64,000 bases of DNA, from positions 239,532,719 through 239,596,718 of the forward strand of contig NC_081824.1 of NCBI RefSeq assembly GCF_030867095.1, read 5' to 3'. Positions 56,030 to 64,000 of this stretch are shown in pieces; position 1 is the stretch's first letter, and every line of letters starts with the position of its first letter. Source of the stretch: Alligator mississippiensis. Taxonomy: Eukaryota > Chordata > Crocodylia > Alligatoridae. Both the position numbers and the translations under genes were made by a program. Under the pieces are notes generated by a model that saw nothing but the letters and a program-made list of their open reading frames with translations, did no database searches and was not told the origin of the DNA.

Positions 56030-59000
56030 CTTGACATTTCCTGGCATACTGAAAATGTCTCCAAATATGATATTACAAATGCCTCAGCTTGCACTACACC
56101 CCACATAGTCCATGCTGTTTGTCATGTCCCAGAGCAAGGTGTTGCACAATTACCTCCAGTGGTCCTGGAACTAAAGAAAAGAACACCAGCTTTTTTGGCT
56201 AACTATTTGTATTTTTTTGCCCGGTCCCTGAGGAGGCCTAGTTTTTGGGAATCTGTCAGTGCAGAAATCTGAAGTTCACTCAGTCTACATTTGCTTTTTG
56301 TAATTCAGGGTGATCCAGATTAGATTTTGACAAGTGCATGATTCTGTGGTTGGGCATGATAAATGCAGATGGTGAATGGGCCATCATATATAACTCAAGG
56401 AAAGAGAATGGAATGACTACTGATGATAACACAGTCAAATATTAGATTAGACTCTTTCTACCTACAGCAAGATGTTAGATAAGGCCCTCACATAAAATAG
56501 GAAAAAGACAACAAGGGAAATCTAAATTCAGGCAAAGAAGTTGTTCCCTGAGGAACAAGAATTTGATGACTTACAGCTTCACTATAAGGTATGTCTCCCT
56601 TATGGAGTTTCAGGACAGAGTACTTTTGTCAGCATCAGCAGAGCAACTGTTACTGCCTTTTGTAATCAGCAAAAGCAGAATGGACACAGTGCATTTCTGT
56701 GCATTTTATAGTAAGAAATAAAATGCACAGAAGCTAGAATCTAGTCTCCAAAACCTGTTTCAAGTAACCAAGCCTAGCAGTGAATATGTGAATGGGATGA
56801 GGACAGACAGAAAGAACCGTCTCTCTAGGCCATGGAACAGCAAACAGACCTCCTCCCAAAGAGTAATTCTGCCTTTTGATAATGCACCTCAGCACAGTAG
56901 TGATATGCCTCAGTATTCATTTTCTTAGTGTTAACTACATCATCTTTCTCTACCTTCTTATTAGCAGTGGACTAGCCCTGCTCTGTTACCAGTTTTCATC
57001 TAGATGCTGACCACTGTATGTAGGCTGAACTATCAAGTACCCTGCTTCCATTAGCAAGCATGGAAACAGTCCCCAGTCTTCTTCATGGAAGTAAGGTGCA
57101 GTTTCCTTGGAAACAAATTTCTCAACTATAAACCCACAATTTTCAAAACCACATATCTTTAATCAGAAAAAAAATGTATGAGCATAATTTATTTGCATTG
57201 TGTATTGTAGGTTTTCAACTTCTGCATGAAAAAAATATTCATTTTAGTTGCATAACATCCTGAATATGCAGGGACTCAACTGGATATTTCATTAGAAAGC
57301 TGTAGTTCTAATATAGGTAGACAAAGTTCTTTGGGTAAATTTGGTATCTTGATAACATGGTAGTTTTAATATGAATTCAGATGTTACTATGAAAACTGCA
57401 CATACAAATTTCTTCACAGTAACAAACAGCACAGTTCTGAAAATTAAGACCATGGGTCTGTCTGATATACTTCCTGAGTCCCCATCCCATTCTCTGTAAA
57501 AGAGAAGAAGTTGGAGCCATTGTTACAGTATGTCAAGCTGTTCTAAACTCTGCCTCTCTGCTGGTTTGGAATCCATAAGAGTAGCTTCTAATGAAGCTGT
57601 TCCAGCTGTAGGAATCTGCTCAGAGGAGGAGGATGGCAGCTGGCCATTTTTGTTTTCTAATGTGCATGGCTTGAAGAAAGAAGAATCCCTCAAGGGATTA
57701 GATTTAGATGGTTTTGGCAGCTGTAAATTACTCACAGCATGCTGCAAAGTCTGTGCTATGGGATATTTTCAGTTCTGCTGAACTCTCATGTTAAACCCCC
57801 CCCCACTAACTCAAACAAAAATAAGACACCAGGAAAGATGACCACTGTAGACATCTTCCAGTTTGCTTGTGCCTGCTGGCCTTGTAGCAGAAGTTTTAAC
57901 GAGCTGAATTAATTGCTTTGGGAACATGGCATAGAAGTGATGGTGAAGAACCAAATGGGGGAGGATGCATATTAAGCTGTACACAATTCATATGGCTTTC
58001 TATGAAGCTTATGCAATATTAAAAAGATGTCACTTTTACAGACAGCATTCTATCCTACCGTTTATAGGTAGCATTATACAGTTACTTGAAGATAATGCTT
58101 ATTGTCAGCTGCAATACAGTTCTTCAGCAGCTGAGCATATTTCCAAGATAATTTGTTTTATCTTCTTAGAGTTGAACTGTGGTGCATTGACACCCTTCCA
58201 AATGATGGTGGCAAGTTACACCTATCCAAATGAACAAGTTTTTAACATTGCCAAAACATTATTTAATTTGAAAAAAGGCTTTCTGAAAATGTCACTTTAT
58301 TAACCAGGAGACCTGCATCTTTTTCAGATTATTTTTTCTTTATTTTTCTGTCTCAAATATGTTTTTTCTGCTTCTACTTCTTAGCTCTGTTAGTCTGGCA
58401 GAACAACAGTTAAGAGAAAATAAACATGTACATTTCACTAAAGCACTTGTTACCAAAGTCCCAGTTGCAAAATCTTTATTAATAGAGATGAATGTCCCAG
58501 CTTGACTCTCAAATCCCAAAATGAACTTACAGGGCTGGCAGTGGGCACAGTCTTTTTGCTTCTACATGTAATTGGTTTGGCTTGGAAATAACTGAACAAC
58601 AATATGTGGGATCCCCTTGAGACCATTCTTAATTTGGATTTTTCAGAGCAGAATTGCACTTACATTTTCATACTTATATGGAAGATAATGTAATAGAGTA
58701 TACACCAAATAGTGGGTCGTGGTGGAGAGTCAGCAAGAGCTGTTCAATTTTCCTCTATAGACCAGAGTCAGTCCAACCAATCCTTGCTGTTCAGTTTGGT
58801 ACCCGCTGTGCCACTGTACTCCATGGGTCAGTATGCATAATACATAGAACATATAATGTTACAAATATTGAATCACAGTGAACTGAAGGAATAAGGTTGA
58901 GATGAAATCCTTTGCCATGTTAAAATGAAGAGTTGTTACATTATTAAAATGAAACAAGGAAATTGAAGAGTTGAAAGATGACATTTTCACATAGAAAATT

Positions 59001-60930
59001 TTATCTATATTGACATGCCCTATGCAGTGTTTTGATTTTGACCAAACAGTATTTTTTTATTAAAACTGTTCCACTGAAATTGTTTTGGGGTGATATCTAA
59101 CTTTGACACTTTCCTTTCATTGCTGCTTTATCTGGGGCAGAACAGCAGAGTGACATGCTGGTATATTGTATTAATGCATAAGTGATTGGTGGTACCAAAT
59201 TATCTTGTTACCCTCTTTTTCTCAACAAATTGTTTATAAGGAATAAAAATGGAGCTATCATGTTTTATGTAGCTACATTTTTCACCAGGTAGGACTAGGA
59301 ATGGTCCTGTGATTTTAAGTTTTAGGTGATTGGAAATAGGTTCATGTGACATGGTTGCTTGCAATAACAGGGAATTGGGCTTGGTGATGGTGTCCATTCC
59401 AGTCCTATGTCTCTGTGATTTTCCTCAGAGTTTCAAGTAACTATAGAGAGAGGCAAGAGCCTATTCCCAGCCATTCTCTGCCCCCCCTTCCCCGACCCTG
59501 AACAGTTGATGGAGAAGTTTGGGCAGAGCTGGGGAAGGTGGGCTGCTAAGGCCTTATGTGTGCTGAGCAGGCAGTAGGAGGCTATTCAAAGTGAGTTGGG
59601 TTTGGAGTGTTTGGATGAGGTTGGAGAATAGGTAGGACATATTACATTTTGCTGCTATGTGTTCTGTTCCTGTTGACTTCAGCCCTATCCTGCTGACTTC
59701 AGACTCTAACCATAACCCATTGCTCAGTCCATTAGAACCTGTCCTACTCCATTGACCCCTCTTTGTTTCCCCTGATGGTTGGTTGGACAGCCTGGCTGCT
59801 GCCAAGAGCTCTCTTTGAAGTAATGAGGGACCAGCAAGTGGTCAGACTGGAGGCAAAACAGCTGCCTTTGTATCAAGCCCCAAAAGCACACCAAGGGGGA
59901 GGGCTTTGGACATTTTTTTTCTGAGAAAAATGCAGAAATAAAGTAAATGTAGTGCGGTGAAAAATACATTCGAGATTTTTAAGCTTCTTTATTTTTATTT
60001 AGCTAATGCATTATTGATAATGTGTGAGGAGGTATAATGCCTGGAAATTTGTTTATTTTTTCCCAAGTTGGATTATTTATACCCTGATTGTGTCTGTTTT
60101 GAGGGGCTGACTGTCAAAAATGCTAGGAGAAGCAAAAGGCAAACTCTTCAGCAAAAATGTTGATAGAAAATAGCAAGTGCAACTTATTTGGTCTTGTTCC
60201 ATTAAAAATATCTTAAGGTGGCTTGTGTGTAAGGCAGTTGACTGGACAGGAGATAGGATGGATCCTCCCGCCACATTAAATGATCATGATAGCCTTCCCA
60301 GTTGTGGCTGGACCTGGTGTTGGGTGGCCATTTCCAGTACACCTGTCTGTCCTCAGCACTTTGCCTCAAGGCCCATTAACACCATCCAGACTCTTCTCAC
60401 AGGCGCTGAAACTGGCACTGGTCAGCTATTTGCCATCAGCTTCAGCTCTTTGTGGACACTTGTAACTCTGCTCCTTTATTAATTCTTATCTCCCTTCTAT
60501 TCGTCTCCTCAGCACAGTGAAGGAGTTTGCTGAGCACAGTTCTTGCTGCTTTGCTGACTAAGGGAATAGAAGCAGGAGGGGATGGAGGAAAGAAAGGGTC
60601 ATCATGTTGTCTTGGGTTTGGGTGTCAGTGCACCTGGAGCAGCCATGAATGGGTGGATGTGTGCAGAGGTATATGTAGGGGGAAGCTTCCTGGCAGGAAT
60701 TGGGCAGCAGGTGGAAATTTTATTTCAGCTGGCCAGCTAAGATCAGAGACTGATAGAAACTTCCATCCTCTGTGTGGTAGTGATGGTATTTTATTCCTGC
60801 CCCTCTCACCTGAAATAAATGAACAGGGTCTATTCCTGTCATGCATTTACACTCCATCTAGTGGTTCAGGAAAATTCCCCATCTATCCTGTGTCATCTCT
60901 TCCTTTCTCCTCTCATTCAGTTTTCTCTTC
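56030..60930. other. Intron 1, about 4.9 kb, no supported feature
   Basis: Mostly ordinary AT-rich sequence. The minus frame 57523-57747 (74 codons, ending QSLEQLDIL) has a normal-looking amino-acid mix but no recognised family, no clear splice sites and no continuation in frame. It could be a pseudogene fragment and is not called. Confidence 0.45.
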
Positions 60931-60938
60931 CTCTATCC

Positions 60939-61124
60939 CAGGGGTGGGCAATTATTTCGGGTGGAAGGCTGCTTACTGAGTTTTGGCAAGCCATTGAGGG
61001 CTGCATGACAGGCAGCCAGGAGCAGATAAATATTAATTTTCTAAGTTTTTAGGGGCCCCGCAGGTCGGATAGAATGGCCTGGTGGGCTGCATCTGGCCCG
61101 CGGGCTGCATTTTGCCCACACCTG
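60939..61124. mobile_element. hAT-type non-autonomous element, 186 bp
   Basis: Ends CAGGGGTGGGCAATTATTTC and (reverse complement) CAGGTGTGGGCAAAATGC, flanked by perfect CTCTATCC duplications (60931-60938 and 61125-61132). Same family as the element at 53744-56029, in opposite orientation, without the minisatellite. Confidence 0.95.
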
Positions 61125-61246
61125 CTCTATCCCCTTTGCTCTTATTGTCCTTTGCACATGGTTTGTGCCTTGTCTCTCCCTAACCCCTTTCCTTCTCCCT
61201 TGCCTCCAGTACCCAGGTCCCAGATCTTTAATGTCACGTGTGACTC

Positions 61247-62146
61247 TGTAACAAGGGGCCATTCTGGGGCCAGTTAGATATTGGCCCACCCATCTGGTTC
61301 TGGGCAACCTCCCGCTTCTCTCTCCTGCCACACCTGAATGGGAAAATGATTAAGATGCTACTCAGGTGGGAGGCTGACATTTAAGACCCTGATGACTAGG
61401 GGTGATATCTGCAGCTCCAAACCTTCCCCTACACTGGGTCCCATGCCTCACAGATGGCAGCCCAGGCAGCTAAGCTCACCTGTACCCTTTTCCCTCTCTG
61501 CCTGTGGTCCCATCTCTGGGACCTTTGGCTCCCCCTTAGGCCCTGGCCCCGCCCTCAGGCCAGTTGGAATCCTGAGCCTCTTGCTCTGGGCATCCCTCGT
61601 GGTCGACCCCTGGCCCTTTTGACCCCCTTCAGGTCCTGGCCCCAGCATGGACCAGCTTGAGGGTCCATCCAGTCAGGTCTGAGCAGCTTGCCTTCTCTCC
61701 CTCACAACCCCACTGGATCAAGTGAGTTTCAGGCCTCTCAAAGATCTCCCAGATCTGGGCTTTCCCCAGCCAGGACTGTGCAGGGGCTAGGGGTTATTAG
61801 GCACCCCCTACCCATCTTTCACCAGGGAGGTTTGTGGTCCTGGTACTTCCTGGGACTGCTGTGCCACCGGTAGTCCCACCAGGCCTCCCTACCCAGGCAG
61901 GGTACAGTTTTAGGTCATGCCTAGGACCTGGGGCCTCCTCCTTCCCTATAGCCCCATCCCATATACTTCCAAGTTGTTCCTGGCCCAAAGAACTCATCTG
62001 GGAGATGCTCTTCCCCTGCTGGCTGGTCTCTAACTGCTCCCATCTCAGCACAGAGAGTTGAGCATTAAATGGCCACCCTCATCAGGCACCTGCCATTTCA
62101 CTGGACTAGCCCTTAAAGTGGCAGGCACCGACAGTGCCCTGCCACA
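61247..62146 (+). mobile_element. Solo LTR candidate, 900 bp
   Basis: Begins TGTAACAAGGGGCC and ends GTGCCCTGCCACA, i.e. TG...CA with a short inverted repeat (TGTAACAAGGGG versus TGTGGCAGGGCA), flanked by 5-bp GACTC duplications at 61242-61246 and 62147-62151. ATTAAA at about 62065 is a possible polyadenylation signal about 80 bases before the 3' end, as expected for U3-R-U5 in + orientation. No primer-binding site, polypurine tract or coding remnant adjoins, so it is a solo copy of an endogenous retrovirus or Gypsy-type element. The family is not identified. Confidence 0.75.
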
Positions 62147-62173
62147 GACTCCCATGTTCCTTTTCCCTTAGAC

Positions 62174-62442
62174 CAGTGCTTCTCAACCAAGGTGCTGTGG
62201 GATGCCACACAATACTAGCACTACGAGGTGTGCAAACAAGATAAGCCCAGAGATTTCAAAGAGATATTCATAGCGTTAAAAACATTCTGCCTTTTTATGG
62301 TCTGAGGTTTTTTTGTAACTGAAGAAATGCTCTATTATTTTTCTGTAGTCAAAAAACAAGAAAATTAATAAGGGCTGACATTTTTGGAGTGCCTTGAGTC
62401 TAACCATAGATGCCTCAAGCCTAAAAAGATTAAGAACCATTG
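62174..62442 (+). mobile_element. hAT-like non-autonomous element H1, copy 2
   Basis: Ends CAGTGCTTCTCAACCAAGG and (reverse complement) CAATGGTTCTTAATC. The flanks CCTTAGAC/TCCTAGGT give only a partial duplication. The interior is shared with the inverted copy at 30311-30642. Confidence 0.75.
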
Positions 62443-62465
62443 TCCTAGGTTGTTTCCTTGTCACT

Positions 62466-62774
62466 GGGCATATCTACAGGAGACATTTACTGTGGAGTAA
62501 ACTAATTAGTGACTGTCATGCATCTACATGTGCACCCCTATTAAGCTGGAGTGTACTAATCAATTCCACAGCAGGATAGTACTTGTATTTTTTTTTAATG
62601 TAGCAGTGGCACATGTGTAGATGCTGGAGGGGCTGGCTGTGGCACAAGGGTGCTTCAGTGTGGGGGCTACAGTCCTGAGTGCATGTTCAACTGGTGTGAC
62701 CAGCGGCAATAAACTCTGAGGTAATAAACTCTGGAGTTTATTGCTTCTCATTAATTGCACATGTAGATGTACCC
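62466..62774. mobile_element. Palindromic MITE family P, copy F
   Basis: Left end GGGCATATCTACAGG, right end (reverse complement GGGTACATCTACATGTGC), flanked on both sides by ACT (62463-62465 and 62775-62777). Contains the family words GCAGGATAGTACTTGTAT, GGCTGTGGCACAAGGGTGC and AATAAACTCTGGAGTTTATT (itself palindromic). 309 bp. Confidence 0.82.
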
Positions 62775-62777
62775 ACT

Positions 62778-64000
62778 GTCTCTCTTTCTTTCCTGGGGTT
62801 GGATTAGAAGGGTGCATTACCCCTTTTGCAGCCTTATGATATTCTGTGTGTTTGAGTGAATTATGCTGTCATTGTTGGAAAGGAGAAAGAGTTTATATAA
62901 CCTTCTACTCACTGTTCCTCTCACTGAACTTCAGGTAGACTTCATGTGCTAGGGCTGAAGCTGCGTGTGTATTTACATATGTGTTTTGGTAGGGAGAAAG
63001 GCCTCTCTTCTACTCTCATTTTTATGGATGACTATGCAGAGAGAACACCAGTAGAAGCCAGACAAGAGCTTCAGGCAGACCTAGTGACTGCAGCAGAATT
63101 TTGTACATCAGGTTGGAACTGCAGAAAGCACTTTAGAGGATTTTGCCCCTGAATAAAAGTATTCAGGGTGGGGAGGGGCATGGACTCTGGAGGTCAGCAG
63201 GATGTTAAAATTTTTCCTGGGTACTGCATTTGTAATTTGAAGATTACTGAGACACTCAAAGGGTCTAGAAGCAGATCTCAGGAGACAAGGCAGACCATGA
63301 TTAGCTGTTCCATTTAAAGAGCCTTCAATAGCAGAAGGCAGATTATATTATAAATAACAGAAGTTTATAAGTAGTAAAGGCCAGACTTTTGGCCAACCAG
63401 CTTAAAATACTTTAAGGCCTGCTTTTGCAGACTGTAGGGCCAGAACAAGACCAGTTTAGGTGTGGGATCATCTCACTGTTTTGTTTTTTTTCAAATCTTG
63501 AAATTAGCTCCATGTGATGATTTGAATGTTCTCCACCCTTGTTCCAGTTCCAACTAAATCTTTCTTATACTTCCAGCAGAGCTTCATGGGCTGAGCAAAG
63601 GCTTACCCCACAATGATTCCTCCTGGGTCTTGGTGGGTGATTTGGGCCTGCCAGTATGGCAAGAAGGCTGTCCAGCAAGTCTACAGACCCCTGGGGAAGG
63701 AGGAAGATGGGGAAACAGCAGCATTCACATGCCTTGGGGCCTTGCCAGCAGGGAGAGAGTAGGGAGGCAATAGAGAACAGAAGTCCCAGAGTACAGTTGG
63801 GTAAGGGAACACAGATACCAACCTGGTCTCTCCTGCCCAAGGTGGACACTCAGGCCATCTTTTAACTTAGACATTTCACATATGGGTAAGCTCCAGGCCC
63901 CTCCGCCCCCAAAATACCTCATCTTTCACTGATGTATGTGAAGGCAAAGGCTATTGTAGACACATTAGAATTCTGTTACTTTCCTAAGCCCTGAGACTTC
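62778..64000. other. Intron 1, nothing recognised
   Basis: No exon or named repeat seen to the right edge of the window. Confidence 0.5.

Noticed and set aside
57965..58303. 112-codon plus frame
   Set aside because: AT-rich composition, no family recognised, no splice context; likely chance.
18093..64000. A second TBX15 coding exon or the T-box domain
   Set aside because: Looked for the expected continuation after HPD and for T-box motifs; none seen, so the exon must lie beyond the window.

Overview
This is a vertebrate nuclear window, most likely from a crocodilian and less likely from a turtle. The case for a reptile is a recognisable TBX15 first coding exon, many CR1 LINE fragments (one ending in the ATCTATGA-type 3' repeat), MIR and L2 relics, and a dense mix of non-autonomous hAT and other TIR elements. 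The crocodilian call rests on recalled repeat style, not on a search. No bacterial, CRISPR, tRNA or rRNA features were recognised.

The only host gene I can support is TBX15, on the + strand. Its first coding exon is 17891-18092. The splice donor GTTAGT follows at 18093 and the codon is split after its first base. Everything from 18093 to 64000 is then intron 1, at least 45.9 kb, because I found no second TBX15 exon. Everything before about 17.5 kb is upstream flank. Three CpG-rich blocks (about 8.8-10.05, 11.95-15.4 and 17.2-20.6 kb) surround the promoter and resemble the broad unmethylated domains typical of developmental regulators. The putative 5' UTR holds a 22-codon uORF and a start-stop ATGTAG that share one stop. 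A good splice-donor match (GTAAG) lies directly against the main start codon.

1-8.8 kb: degenerate Tx1/L1-like LINE end, GC-rich repeat 'R' copy 1, small hAT, RTE-like LINE end, two palindromic MITEs, R copy 2, MIR. 8.8-20.6 kb: CpG blocks, TBX15 exon, CR1 fragments at 10.2-11.75 kb. 20.6-34.5 kb: sparse intron with MIR, L2, CR1 and hAT relics and one small MITE. 34.5-46.4 kb: a foldback inverted duplication carrying CR1 sequence, several MITEs, and an old CR1 broken up by a hAT element, a younger CR1 copy and a TIR element. 48.3-56.0 kb: hAT and Tigger-like elements with clear target-site duplications, including one nested pair and a 2.3-kb hAT element filled by a minisatellite. 60.9-62.8 kb: hAT element, a 900-bp solo-LTR candidate with a 5-bp TSD, another hAT and a MITE.

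No new gene system was found. The most unusual material is the mobile DNA: a palindromic MITE family with 3-bp target duplications, several non-autonomous hAT elements that each carry a different internal tandem repeat, a 1.3-kb foldback, and the two-copy GC-rich repeat R. Boundaries come from reading the sequence by eye. TIR elements with a stated TSD are accurate to about the base; others are approximate.
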